A stretch of 64,000 nucleotides of DNA from Marivivens sp. GTDB lineage: Bacteria; Pseudomonadota; Alphaproteobacteria; Rhodobacterales; Rhodobacteraceae. This document shows positions 46,501 through 55,229 of this stretch, in pieces; within the stretch, counting starts at the first letter, position 1; each line of letters begins with the position of its first letter. The notes below the pieces were generated by a model. The model did no database searches, had not been told where the DNA came from, and saw nothing but the letters and a program-made list of their open reading frames with translations. The stretch covers positions 372,001-436,000 of the forward strand of contig JAHEBU010000002.1 in the NCBI GenBank assembly GCA_024642115.1. Direction: 5' to 3'. A program made the translations under genes and the position numbers.

Positions 46501-49500
46501 AACAGGCTCGGTCACTTCGGCTGATCGCACGGCGGACATGGCGGTATTTCGAAACCTTCGTGACCCCCGCTGACAATTTTCTGCCACCCGACAACTTTCA
46601 GGAAACACCGCACGCTGTAATCGCACACCGCACCTCGCCTACCAACATTGGGCTCTATCTGCTGTCGACCGTCGCGGCCCGTGACTTCGGCTGGATCGGG
46701 ACAGGGACAGCGTTACACCGATTGGAGCAGACCCTTCACACCCTGCAAAAAATGCAGAAGCATCGCGGGCACTTCTACAACTGGTATGACACGACAGACC
46801 TTCAGGTGCTGCATCCAGCCTATGTGTCATCGGTAGACAGCGGAAACCTTGCGGGCCATTTGATCGCAGTTGCGCGCGCCTGCATGGATTGGCAGACCAG
46901 CAATGCAACGGCCGATCAGCGCCGCGAGGGCCTTGGTGACACGTTGGCGCTGGCGCAAGAAGCTTTGGCTGCAAATGATGGCGACGCTAAAGCGCGTCAC
47001 GCACTGGCGGACGCCTTCGCCCAGATGAAATCCGCACCGCCCGAAGATTCGACCGGGCTGGCCGAAAAGTCGCTCGAGATTGCAGCCAAGCTGGGCGGTC
47101 CGGAGTCGGAATTGTCCATTTGGACGCGGGCCTTCTTTGATCAAGTGACCGAGGTGAAGGCCGGCGAGGCCGCGGATGTGTCACTCAGGCTGGCGGCGGT
47201 GGCGACGCAAGCCCGGGACATGGCACGGGCGATGGAGTTCGCCTTTCTACTCGACCCCGAGAAAAAGCTGCTCTCGATCGGCTTTTCTGCCGAGACCAAC
47301 AGCCTTGATGCGAACTGCTATGACCTGCTGGCCTCAGAAGCGCGGTTGGCGAGCCTGTTCGCCATCGCAAAAGGTGACGTGGAGACCCGGCATTGGTTCC
47401 GCCTGGGTCGGGCGGCGACACCGCTGGGTGCGGGATCTGCGCTGATCTCGTGGTCGGGCAGCATGTTCGAATATCTGATGCCGTCCCTGGTGATGCGCAC
47501 ACCCGCAGGGTCCGTGCTGGAGCAGACCAACCGGCTGGTCGTCGACCGCCAGCAGGCTTACGGGCGCCTTTTGGGCATCCCGTGGGGGATTTCGGAATCG
47601 TCCTACAATGTTCGCGATCTTGAAATGACCTATCAGTACTCGAACTTTGGTGTTCCGGGTCTGGGGTTGAAACGTGGACTTGGCGAAAACCGTGTGATCG
47701 CGCCCTATGCCACGGGACTGGCCGCGATGGTCGACCCGGTGGCCGCCGTCAACAATTACGCGACACTGGCCGCGATGGGCGCGCGCGGGCGATATGGCTT
47801 TTACGAAGCGATCGATTTCACCGCCAGTCGACTGCCCCAGACGCAGGATTTCGCCATTGTGCGCAGCTTCATGGCGCATCATCAGGGCATGACGATCACC
47901 GCGATTGCCAACGCGCTGCAACATGGGCTGTTGCGTCGACGTTTCCACGCCGAGCCACTGATACAGGCGGTTGACCTGCTGCTTCAGGAACGTGTGCCAC
48001 GCGATGTAAACGTGGCATCGCCGCGCGCCGAAGAAGTGCAGACAGCAGCAAGCGACACGGCCCCTTCGCCTATCGTCCGGCGGTTCGATATGCCCGCAAC
48101 GGAACCGCCAACAGCGCATCTGTTGTCGAACGGGCGCTACGGGGTGATGCTGACGCCGACCGGCGCCGGTTATAGCCAGTGGGGAGAGATTGCGATCACC
48201 CACTGGCGGGCGGATGCCACCCGTGACGCGCTGGGAACGTTCATCTTCGCCCGTGATGCCATGACCGGCGCGCTCTGGTCCGCAGGAAGCCAACCGGTCA
48301 CGGCAGGATCCGGCGTCCATTCCGCAGTTTTCAGCGAACACCAGGCCAGCCTGACCCACCGGCAGGGACCGCTGACCACCACCACCGAGATTGTCGTGTC
48401 AGCCGAGGATGACGCCGAGGCGCGACGTGTCACGCTGACCAACACGGGCCGCCATGCGCGCGAAATCGACCTGACCTCCTACGCAGAACTTGTGCTGGCC
48501 CCTGCGGCCTCGGATCTGGCACATCCGGCCTTTTCAAAAATGTTCGTTGTCACCGACCACCTGCCTGAACTTGATGTCATCATCGCAACCCGTCGCCGCC
48601 AGGCGACGGACGAGCCACAGATTTGGGCGGCCCATATGGCGGTCGTCGAAGGGGCCGAGACCGCCCAGCCGCAAGTTGAAACCGACCGCGCGCGGTTCAT
48701 CGGACGTGGGCGCGACATCAACCATGCGGCGATGGCAGCGGCGCCATTGTCGGGTACAACGGGCACCGTTCTGGACCCGGTTTTCGCGATCCGGCGGCGG
48801 GTTCTGGTGCCCGCTGGTGGCATGGCGCGGGTCACCTTCTGGACGCTTGTCGCCGAAAGCTCGGATCGGTTGCTGGACCTTGTGGACCGCCATCGCGATG
48901 CGTCCGCTTTCGAGCGGGCGGTAACGCTGGCCTGGACCAAGGCGCAGGTGCAATTGCGCCACCTCGACGTGACCAGCGCCGATGCAGCAGATTTCCAGCG
49001 GATGGCCGGGTTCATCCTGCGCAGCGACGCACGGCTGCGTCTATCGGGGGCTCGTCTGGCCGCGGGGGCCGGACGGCAGTCAGGGCTCTGGGCTTTGGGG
49101 ATATCAGGCGATCTGCCTCTGGTCGTGCTCCTAATCGAGGATGCCGAGGATGCAGCACAGGTGCGGCAGTTGTTGGCGGCGCATGAATACTGGCGGGCGC
49201 GTCAGCTTGCAGTGGATCTGGTAATTCTGAACGATCGCGACTCGACCTATGTGCAGGATTTGCAGGCTATTATCGAGACTTCGGTACGCTCGTCGCAATC
49301 GCGACCCCGCACCGATGATGTGATGAAACCAGGCAAGGGCGCCGTTTATGCCCTGCGCGCAGATATGATGACGCCCGAGGTGCGCGCGCTGCTTCTCTCA
49401 GCGGCGTCTGTGGTGATGACGGCGCGGCGAGGCACGATCGGCTTCCAACTGGACAGTCTGTCCGACCTGCCCGCAACCACATCTGTGACGCGACCACCGG

Positions 49501-51932
49501 TTTTGCGGACACCGCCAACGCCCGGTCCCATCGAGCCGCTGGAGTTTTTCAACGGCATCGGAGGCTTTGCTGCGGATGGCCGGGAATACGTCACCGTCCT
49601 GCAAGACGGTACCTCCACCCCTGCCCCGTGGCTCAACGTCATCGCCAACCCCAGCTTTGGCTTTCAGGTTTCAGCCGAGGGCAGTGGTCACACATGGGCC
49701 GAAAACAGCCGCGAGAACCAACTGACACCCTGGAGCAACGATCCCGTCAGCGATCCGCCCGGTGAAGCAATCTATCTGCGCGATCTCGACAGCGGCGAGG
49801 TCTGGACACCCACCGCCCTGCCGATCCGTGGACCGGGGCGCTATACCGCCCGCCACGGCTTTGGCTACAGCCGGTTTATCCATGAGGCCCAAGGTATCGC
49901 AGCCGAGATGACGCAGTTCGTGCCGCTGGACGATCCGGTGAAAATCACCCGTCTTACTCTGACGAACCGGACGTCGCGCACCCGCAGACTGTCTGTCACC
50001 GCCTATGCCGAATGGGTGTTGGGGACATCCCGCAGCGTCACCGCACCGCACCTGGTGACCGACATGGACGGCAGTTCCTTGTTTGCCCGCAATCCTTGGG
50101 GGACCGCGTTTCCCGACCGTGTGGCCTTTTGCGACATCGGATCAGACCCGGACGGCTGGACCGGCGACCGCGCCGCGTTCCTCGGCTCAGGCGGCAGCAT
50201 GGCAGCACCTTTGGGATTGGGTCAGCCACTTTCTGGAAAAACGGGGGCTGGACTTGACCCCTGCGCGGCGTTGCAACGCATCCTGGACCTCGCCCCCGGC
50301 GAAACGGCTGAGGTCGTTATTCTGCTCGGTCAGGCAATAGATCCGGAGTCCGCCCGCGCGCTGATAGTCCGCACCCGCAGTGCCGGTCCTGATGTGCTGT
50401 TGTCGGCGGTCACCGCCCACTGGACTGCGCTTCTGACTACAGTGCAGGTCAAGACACCCGACCGAGCAATGGATATCCTGCTCAACGGCTGGCTGCTTTA
50501 TCAGACGCTTGCTTGCCGGATCTGGGCACGCGCGGGGTTCTATCAGGCCAGCGGCGCGTTCGGATTCCGCGACCAGTTGCAAGACGGCATGGCACTGACC
50601 TTCGCCCGCCAGGAAATGACCCGCGCACACCTGTTGCGTGCCGCCGGCCGGCAGTTCCCGGAGGGAGACGTTCAGCACTGGTGGTTGCCGCATTCCGGGC
50701 AAGGTGTGCGCACGCGAATCTCGGATGACCGGGTCTGGCTGGGCTACGGTGTCGCGCGCTATGTCGGGGTGTCGGGGGATCACAGCGTGCTGGACGAAGA
50801 GGTACCCTTCCTCGAAGGGCCGCGGCTGGCCCACGGCGCCCATGACGCGTTTTTCTTGCCGCAACAGTCCGAAGAGACAGCGAGCGTGTTCGAGCACTGC
50901 GCCCGCGGGCTGGATCAGGCGATTGCCCTGACCGGCGAAAATGGCATGCCGCTGATCGGCACCGGCGACTGGAACGACGGGATGAACAGGGTCGGGGAAC
51001 AGGGTCGTGGCACCAGCGTCTGGCTCGGCTGGCTGCTGATCGCCACGCTCGACTTGATGGCCCCGCTGGCCGATGGACGGGATGCGACCCGCGCCGCCCG
51101 ATGGCGGGCTCATTCGACTGGCCTGCGCAAGGCGATCGAGGCAGAAGGCTGGGACGGTGCATGGTATCGCCGTGGCACATTTGATGACGGAACGCTGCTG
51201 GGCGCGGCAAGCTCGGAAGAATGCCGAATCGATTCCATCGCGCAAAGCTGGGCGGTGATTTCCGGCGCAGCCGATCCCGACAGAGCGGCAAAGGCGATGC
51301 AATCGCTCGACAGCCATCTGGTGCGTGACGCCCCCGGACTTGTGCTGTTGTTCACGCCGCCCTTCGATCAAACGGCGCTCGATCCCGGTTACATCAAGGG
51401 GTATCCGCCGGGACTGCGCGAAAATGGCGGCCAGTACAGCCATGCGGCCATGTGGGCCATTCTCGCCCATGCCAAGCAGGGCAACGGTGACCGGGCGCAG
51501 GCTCTCTTTGCGCTGCTAAACCCGATCAACCATGCCCTGACCGCCGAGGCCGCCAGCCGTTACAAGGTCGAGCCCTACGTGATCGCCGCTGATGTATACT
51601 CGACCGCGCCACACGAGGGGCGCGGAGGCTGGACGTGGTACACAGGATCTGCCGGCTGGATGTACCGCGCAGGGATCGAGGGCATCCTTGGTCTGACCCG
51701 CAGCGGCGACATACTGCTGATAGATCCGTGCCTGCCGAAAGCCTGGCCCGGTGCGAGCCTCAGCGTGACGCTCGGTGCGTTTCACGTCGATATTACCGTA
51801 GTGAACCCGAGTGAAGGCGGACATCGTGTCACCACTGCCCTGCTCGATGGTGTCGACGTTGTATGTGATGGCGGCCCGATAAGGCTGCCGGTCACGACCG
51901 GGGATCATCGCCTGCATCTGACGCTTGGATGA
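43524..51932 (+). CDS. ndvB: Cyclic beta-1,2-glucan synthase (NdvB/ChvB-like)
   Basis: 2,802 residues from GTG 43524, the normal size for this inner-membrane enzyme, which initiates, elongates, cyclises and trims periplasmic beta-1,2-glucan. Two membrane segments near 415-475 precede a GT84 domain (VITLDADTRVPRDAVQRLIG near 625, FTGKGIYDLDAFE near 712, QHRWVRGDWQLLPW near 772) and further membrane pairs around 820-860 and 935-985. A glucoamylase-like domain follows (SPTNIGLYLLSTVAARDFGW near 1040 to about 1500), then carbohydrate-binding/GH94 repeats ending in a C-terminal GH94 phosphorylase-like domain with PLIGTGDWNDGMNRVG near 2475 for chain-length control. Cyclic glucans support hypo-osmotic adaptation and host interaction in rhizobia and Brucella. 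The gene is intact; no ndvA exporter is in the window. Confidence 0.95.
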   Translation: MSNHEPGFIVDPRAWLASRRLRPRRIFDHPASLWLDASPIREEMFGPERLAHHAESLARSQSIAKRPCRVMNLTVRLKQNAEVLLVAYRYNGAALIKGQPVPLAAQWLLDNYHLVEQQLAQIASDLPPGYYRQLPKVALGPFAGYPRVMELAWAYVAHTDSLISGQVLRRFVIAYQSVQPLTIAELWAVAITLRIVLVENMRRLAVQITEAHTQRIAANALMDAEVPSLPENGKELSEIFVAQIAKRLRGCDPSQTPMLGWLEDRLLRQGTTLDDVVARAHARQGASNVTMRNIVTSMRTLSELDWADFFEDVSLVDACLAAGSNFASMDFVTRNQYRTAIERLARGSGHDEMEVAQAALDLARAGTDSRTRDPGHTLIGAARGMLETRIGFVPSARDRLLRQVGRLGLGGYVAAIGLTSATVLGAAGWALHAAGATFAEMLPLAALALLPATEAATALVNLVVTRSIFPTPLPSLDLAKGVPPDLRTLVAVPVLLTGPDDIAAHLERLEVHHLSSVGGAVHYALLSDGPDSDTENTATDAALIALAETGVARLNATYPLAAGNRFLLMHRHRRWNPSEGVWMGWERKRGKLVELNRLLRGAGDTSFLPSAVLVPQDVRFVITLDADTRVPRDAVQRLIGKLAHPLNRPRIDPVLGRVVEGYGILQPRVTAALPVGQEGSIFQRISSSPGGIEPYAAAISDVYQDLFGEGSFTGKGIYDLDAFEVALKGRVPENAMLSHDLFEGIFARAALASDIEVVEDFPARHDVAARRQHRWVRGDWQLLPWVFGSRRGEVPPLGRWKMADNLRRSLVAPLTALTICAGWLMPLPLAVLSTVLVLAMLTLGRVMSLPFDVLPGRAGITSRSHFSALASDAKAAVYQIGLDLAFLPDAGWRMIDAICSTVWRMTVSHHNMLEWVTAAQAAGKARPGLLGSYLVMWGGVGFGLALCLTTTALNPQVWPLTLPFAPLWLAAPALAARISRPGTAVTIAELTQEQARSLRLIARRTWRYFETFVTPADNFLPPDNFQETPHAVIAHRTSPTNIGLYLLSTVAARDFGWIGTGTALHRLEQTLHTLQKMQKHRGHFYNWYDTTDLQVLHPAYVSSVDSGNLAGHLIAVARACMDWQTSNATADQRREGLGDTLALAQEALAANDGDAKARHALADAFAQMKSAPPEDSTGLAEKSLEIAAKLGGPESELSIWTRAFFDQVTEVKAGEAADVSLRLAAVATQARDMARAMEFAFLLDPEKKLLSIGFSAETNSLDANCYDLLASEARLASLFAIAKGDVETRHWFRLGRAATPLGAGSALISWSGSMFEYLMPSLVMRTPAGSVLEQTNRLVVDRQQAYGRLLGIPWGISESSYNVRDLEMTYQYSNFGVPGLGLKRGLGENRVIAPYATGLAAMVDPVAAVNNYATLAAMGARGRYGFYEAIDFTASRLPQTQDFAIVRSFMAHHQGMTITAIANALQHGLLRRRFHAEPLIQAVDLLLQERVPRDVNVASPRAEEVQTAASDTAPSPIVRRFDMPATEPPTAHLLSNGRYGVMLTPTGAGYSQWGEIAITHWRADATRDALGTFIFARDAMTGALWSAGSQPVTAGSGVHSAVFSEHQASLTHRQGPLTTTTEIVVSAEDDAEARRVTLTNTGRHAREIDLTSYAELVLAPAASDLAHPAFSKMFVVTDHLPELDVIIATRRRQATDEPQIWAAHMAVVEGAETAQPQVETDRARFIGRGRDINHAAMAAAPLSGTTGTVLDPVFAIRRRVLVPAGGMARVTFWTLVAESSDRLLDLVDRHRDASAFERAVTLAWTKAQVQLRHLDVTSADAADFQRMAGFILRSDARLRLSGARLAAGAGRQSGLWALGISGDLPLVVLLIEDAEDAAQVRQLLAAHEYWRARQLAVDLVILNDRDSTYVQDLQAIIETSVRSSQSRPRTDDVMKPGKGAVYALRADMMTPEVRALLLSAASVVMTARRGTIGFQLDSLSDLPATTSVTRPPVLRTPPTPGPIEPLEFFNGIGGFAADGREYVTVLQDGTSTPAPWLNVIANPSFGFQVSAEGSGHTWAENSRENQLTPWSNDPVSDPPGEAIYLRDLDSGEVWTPTALPIRGPGRYTARHGFGYSRFIHEAQGIAAEMTQFVPLDDPVKITRLTLTNRTSRTRRLSVTAYAEWVLGTSRSVTAPHLVTDMDGSSLFARNPWGTAFPDRVAFCDIGSDPDGWTGDRAAFLGSGGSMAAPLGLGQPLSGKTGAGLDPCAALQRILDLAPGETAEVVILLGQAIDPESARALIVRTRSAGPDVLLSAVTAHWTALLTTVQVKTPDRAMDILLNGWLLYQTLACRIWARAGFYQASGAFGFRDQLQDGMALTFARQEMTRAHLLRAAGRQFPEGDVQHWWLPHSGQGVRTRISDDRVWLGYGVARYVGVSGDHSVLDEEVPFLEGPRLAHGAHDAFFLPQQSEETASVFEHCARGLDQAIALTGENGMPLIGTGDWNDGMNRVGEQGRGTSVWLGWLLIATLDLMAPLADGRDATRAARWRAHSTGLRKAIEAEGWDGAWYRRGTFDDGTLLGAASSEECRIDSIAQSWAVISGAADPDRAAKAMQSLDSHLVRDAPGLVLLFTPPFDQTALDPGYIKGYPPGLRENGGQYSHAAMWAILAHAKQGNGDRAQALFALLNPINHALTAEAASRYKVEPYVIAADVYSTAPHEGRGGWTWYTGSAGWMYRAGIEGILGLTRSGDILLIDPCLPKAWPGASLSVTLGAFHVDITVVNPSEGGHRVTTALLDGVDVVCDGGPIRLPVTTGDHRLHLTLG

Positions 51933-52431
51933 CGCGGTGTCCAATTGGGTTGTCTAGCCGGAAAAGACACCCCCTTGGCTCTTGCGAACTGATCTGTTTG
52001 CGGGCGAGATCGTTTTGTCCGGTGGGGCTAAAACACCTGGTTTGTCGGGTGCAGACCAACCTGCATCAGTTTGGGCCGGCACTGGCCGTGCAACAGTGAA
52101 TATAGTTCACCGACAATCGGTGGATTTTGCCTCGTACGAATGAGCCAGAGACACCTGGGAAACGTCCTCCCCCTATCCCCGCTCCCACCTGTTTCTGGCT
52201 TTTTCATCGCCCGCAAATGGACAGCACGAACTCCCTAAATCCGGTAAGGCAACTTTGTCGTCCGATCGTTGGACCTGCGAGGGCCTTACGGGACGAGGCG
52301 CAGGCGAAATGCAAACTCCGTCCATTCGGACCGGACCAACATGCGTCAGTGCGCGGCGACTGGAAAATCTGTTGGCTGGAAAGTGTCGGCCGGACGTCCG
52401 GCAGCCGAGTTTCAACCAAAGGAACAAAATC
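51933..52431. other. Gap with a perfect palindrome
   Basis: 499 bases after ndvB. No credible gene. GCCGGACGTCCGGC (52389-52402) is perfectly symmetric and lies 30 bases upstream of the CsbD start, where it could be an operator or a leader hairpin. Confidence 0.5.
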
Positions 52432-52605
52432 ATGGACAAGGATCGGGTGATCGGTTCTGCGAAGGTCGTCAAAGGCATGGCTAAAGTTGCAGTCGGCAAA
52501 GCTATGGGCGACGCGAAGCTCGAAACGGACGGCCGGGCCGACAAGGTCAAAGGCAAAGTCCAGCATACCTTGGCAGACATCAAGGACACGATCCGTGGCG
52601 CCTAG
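52432..52605 (+). CDS. CsbD family stress protein
   Basis: 57 residues, ATG 52432 with AAAGGAAC upstream. Short, charged, helical: DRVIGSAKVVKGMAKVAVGK ... LETDGRADKVKGKVQHTLADIKD matches the CsbD core (KGK...G.A..K..G....KG). CsbD proteins are induced by general stress in many bacteria; molecular function unknown. Flanked by a 46-residue membrane peptide gene downstream on the same strand. Confidence 0.88.
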   Translation: MDKDRVIGSAKVVKGMAKVAVGKAMGDAKLETDGRADKVKGKVQHTLADIKDTIRGA

Positions 52606-52722
52606 GGCTCCGGGCACCAAACGCGCGTACACAAACAGTTGCCAAGGGCCAGGTAGTTTATCCGTTTGGCACCTCGCGGCCCACGATGTCCCTGCGCATA
52701 GAAACTCTGCGAGGTCCTTGAC

Positions 52723-52863
52723 ATGAGTCGGAGCTTTCTTTTCATCCTGATCGGAGTTCTCGCCCTCTGCGCCGTTTGGGCAAGTTATCTGTACTATCAG
52801 GAACGCCAGAGTGGCATCGACATCCGGATTACCGATCATGGCGTCACCATCGACGGTAAGTGA
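52723..52863 (+). CDS. 46-residue single-pass membrane peptide
   Basis: ATG 52723, stop TGA 52861-52863, with GCGAGG upstream. One membrane helix (FLFILIGVLALCAVWASYLYY) followed by a short periplasmic or cytosolic tail (QERQSGIDIRITDHGVTIDGK). The conserved-looking beta tail (G.DI.I...G..I) resembles small membrane proteins found beside stress genes in other alphaproteobacteria. It follows CsbD by 117 bases and is probably expressed with it. Confidence 0.6.
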   Translation: MSRSFLFILIGVLALCAVWASYLYYQERQSGIDIRITDHGVTIDGK

Positions 52864-53010
52864 CCGACCCGGCATGGCCAGGACAGACCGTCCCGGTCGT
52901 CAGCTGCGGATCGAGCAATCATCCCCCGCCGTGGACCGGCACCGAATTGCCATTGGGGAAGGATTAAACCGTTCGACATCCATACGGACGTCAGGTCACG
53001 AAAGCGTTGT

Positions 53011-53039
53011 GTCGGCCGGCCCATTATCTACGGGCCGAC
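53011..53039. terminator. Hairpin between convergent genes
   Basis: GTCGGCC...GGCCGAC (7-base arms, 53011-53017 and 53033-53039, loop of 15) lies between the membrane peptide gene and the convergent SH3 gene. No T-run follows, so termination is only tentative. Confidence 0.4.
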
Positions 53040-53069
53040 CAATCTTCAGAACGCCTAGCGCGTCGTCAG

Positions 53070-53723
53070 TTATTGCCGGACGATATAGACGACCTTGCGG
53101 TCTTTCGTATCCACCAGTACTGGCACACCGTTGAGATAAGCGTACTCATACGTGCTGTTCGGAACTGGGGCCAACATCACAGAATCCGGGATCCCGGCGC
53201 CCACGACGACTTCTCCGTCCAGATAGATCGGGGCAACCGGGTTGCTTGTGACGTAAGTCACAACTGTCGGATCAGGTTCTGCCGAAGCGCCAATGGCGCC
53301 GCCGAGGATTGCACCCGCAACAGCGCCAACGGGACCCGCGATCAAGGCCCCGGCGATTGCGCCGGTGGCAAGGCCGCCAGCCGTCACAGCTTGCGTGTTA
53401 TCATAGGTAACTGTCGTGACAACCACACGATTGTCGCCGGACGAAAGCGCGACCGGTGCGTTGTCGATGGTGGTGGTCATATAGTTGCCTGCGGCCCAAC
53501 CTGTCGTTTCGCCGTAGGTCACCTGGCACCAGCTCGCGTCGGCAAGGCATCCTTGCACCATGACCGGATCATTCGCCGGGATTACACCGACGATCGCATA
53601 CATTGGTCCGGGTCCGTCGCGCAGGTTGAGATCGGTCCACGCCATGGCTTGGGTTTCTGCGCTTGCCGCACCGGCGATCAGACCGGCAACGACCGACATG
53701 CCTAGAAGTGTCTTGGTAAACAT
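53070..53723 (-). CDS. Secreted SH3-domain protein with DUF1236-like tail
   Basis: 217 residues from ATG 53723 (AAAGGA six bases upstream; ATG 53726 is also possible). Signal peptide LLGMSVVAGLIAGAASA, then a bacterial SH3 domain (TDLNLRDGPGPMYAIVGVIP ... WCQVTYGETTGWAAGNYM, with a cysteine pair in QGCLADASWCQ), a glycine/alanine zipper-like hydrophobic segment (GAIAGALIAGPVGAVAGAIL), and a C-terminal region ending YAYLNGVPVLVDTKDRKVVYIV typical of DUF1236. Probably periplasmic or outer-membrane associated; such proteins are stress-inducible in alphaproteobacteria. Confidence 0.85.
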   Translation of the reverse strand: MFTKTLLGMSVVAGLIAGAASAETQAMAWTDLNLRDGPGPMYAIVGVIPANDPVMVQGCLADASWCQVTYGETTGWAAGNYMTTTIDNAPVALSSGDNRVVVTTVTYDNTQAVTAGGLATGAIAGALIAGPVGAVAGAILGGAIGASAEPDPTVVTYVTSNPVAPIYLDGEVVVGAGIPDSVMLAPVPNSTYEYAYLNGVPVLVDTKDRKVVYIVRQ

Positions 53724-54239
53724 CATGTTTCCTTTGAAACGGGGAGCAACAACGCGGTTCTGAGGGCGGCCTTATTGAAAGGGCGTCCTGCACGAACCAT
53801 CGCGATGCTGTAGAGGTTGGCGCACAGCAAACTTTCGTTGCTGTGTTCCGACGGAATCGCCGGACGTAGCAACACCATGCGGGATTTCGGATGCAAGGGG
53901 ACTGATCCGCATCAGCGCGGCGTGGGAATATGGTGTTCGCCCGGTGGATTTCGGGCCGTTGGTCCGTCCAACGGGACCGGCACTGCCTAGCCTGTGCCAT
54001 TGTTTCCGTGGGGGTTCAAACGGGGTTCGGAAACCTCGCCCGCAGCGCCGGTTGCGTGAATGCGCCGCACTTTAATTCGATAGTCTGCTGCACACCTCGA
54101 AACCGAGCATCATGCACGACGCGGCGGAATAGGTCGATTCCGCTAATCTGCGTCAGTGCCCAAGGGGACGGCATCGGTCAGTGTTAAGAGTGTTCGTCGG
54201 ACAAAGGGCTTACACAGTTTTGCCGAGTCTCATTATTGG
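53724..54239. other. Non-coding gap
   Basis: Upstream of the SH3 gene and of the broken small ORF at 54319. Frames here are short, cysteine/arginine-rich and without ribosome sites. No recognised signal apart from the hairpin that begins at 54240. Confidence 0.4.
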
Positions 54240-54280
54240 CAGGTGCCGGACAGACCCCGACTGTATCTGTCCGGCACCTG
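54240..54280. promoter_or_regulatory. Perfect 15-base inverted repeat
   Basis: CAGGTGCCGGACAGA (54240-54254) pairs with TCTGTCCGGCACCTG (54266-54280) with an 11-base loop. Among the longest perfect stems seen in the window, 38 bases upstream of the small ORF remnant at 54319. No T-run follows. It could be an operator, an RNA structure, or the trace of an inserted palindromic element. Confidence 0.65.
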
Positions 54281-54318
54281 TTCCTACCTACCGCGGGACG
54301 TCCAGAGAGGACAATCTC

Positions 54319-54506
54319 ATGACCCCCGTAATCAACAAGACCGCCAAGAAGATAAAATCCGTCAAGGCAAGCTGGGACAAGGCAGATCCAGGTCCCAAGG
54401 AAGGCGCGGCCCTAAAGCATTCCCAGCAACGGAATTGGCCCCTACGGCATAGAACTTTGCCGACACGCACAAGGAACTCGACGCCGCGACCCATGCACTC
54501 GCCTGA
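54319..54506 (+). pseudogene. Frameshifted small conserved ORF
   Basis: ATG 54319 with AGAGAGG upstream reads MTPVINKTAKKIKSVKASWD KADPGPKEGAALKH (split here), then loses the frame by one missing base near 54427; the shifted frame reads ELAPTA, a TAG stop, then ADTHKELDAATHALA and TGA at 54504-54506. Restoring one base and changing TAG to AAG gives a smooth 62-residue helical protein (…KELDAATHALA), so this looks like a recently disabled small stress-type gene. The name of the family is unknown to me. Confidence 0.65.
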
Positions 54507-54610
54507 TGGAACGGGTCGGCTGCCAAGCGCCGCGTGCTGAACAACCGGACCGCTCCATCGGAGTGCCTCATACTACACGCCGGTCGCAACAACCATGAAG
54601 GAGAGTGACC

Positions 54611-54880
54611 ATGTCACCGATCTTTGCCGCTGCCACACGGCAGCGTTCGATTTCCATACTTGCGACGCTGTCTCTTTCAACGACTGCGACTGCGCAGGCG
54701 GTCGGACAAATTGCCGGGGTGGCCCCAAAAGACAGCGGCGGGATGATGGGCGGCGGCTGGGGATGGGGCATGGGACACGGTGGCTACGGAATGGGTGGCT
54801 ATGGTCTGGTTGGCATAATTTTGCTGGCTCTGGCGGTCATTGCGGTCGCCGTCATGGCGTTCCGTCGCCGCCAGCCGTGA
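54611..54880 (+). CDS. Glycine-rich small membrane protein
   Basis: 89 residues from ATG 54611 (AAGGAG 8 bases upstream). A signal-like N-terminus (SILATLSLSTTATAQA), a loop rich in G, M, W, Y and H (GGGWGWGMGHGGYGMGGYG), then one membrane helix (LVGIILLALAVIAVAVMAF) and a basic end RRRQP. The Met/His/Gly loop could bind soft metal ions such as Cu+, and a copper ATPase lies 1.6 kb downstream, but this is inference. Confidence 0.62.
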   Translation: MSPIFAAATRQRSISILATLSLSTTATAQAVGQIAGVAPKDSGGMMGGGWGWGMGHGGYGMGGYGLVGIILLALAVIAVAVMAFRRRQP

Positions 54881-54941
54881 CAGGATCCGTACGCATCAAG
54901 ATGAATTGCATACCTCAATCCAACCAAACAGGAGAACGATG

Positions 54942-55106
54942 ATGTCTTTGGGAATGATACTTTTGATACTGCTTGTTATCGCGCTCTTCGGCGGTTTCAG
55001 TGGCCGCTTCGCAGGATATGGCTACGGCTATGGTCATGCGGGGATCGGCCTGCTTGGCACTGTCCTGGTCATCGTGGTCGCCCTGATGATGCTCGGCCGC
55101 ATCTGA
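54942..55106 (+). CDS. DUF3309-like small membrane protein
   Basis: 54 residues from ATG 54942 (GGAG seven bases upstream; ATG 54939 also possible). MSLGMILLILLVIALFGGF starts like DUF3309 proteins (MSLGTILLI...), but the usual central segment is replaced by GYGYGYGHAG; the end LLGTVLVIVVALMMLGRI keeps the family's final LL.GRI. Two membrane helices. Same strand and 61 bases after the preceding glycine-rich gene, so probably cotranscribed. Confidence 0.7.
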   Translation: MSLGMILLILLVIALFGGFSGRFAGYGYGYGHAGIGLLGTVLVIVVALMMLGRI

Positions 55107-55229
55107 CTGCCAACCCACTTGGTTCGGGACGTCGTGGCAGATGCCACTGCTCTTAATCAGATGCTGACCGACGATCCAGTCCCAAAGATCTCGCGGTGTC
55201 GCCAAACGGCGTAGGCAATATGCGTGCTT

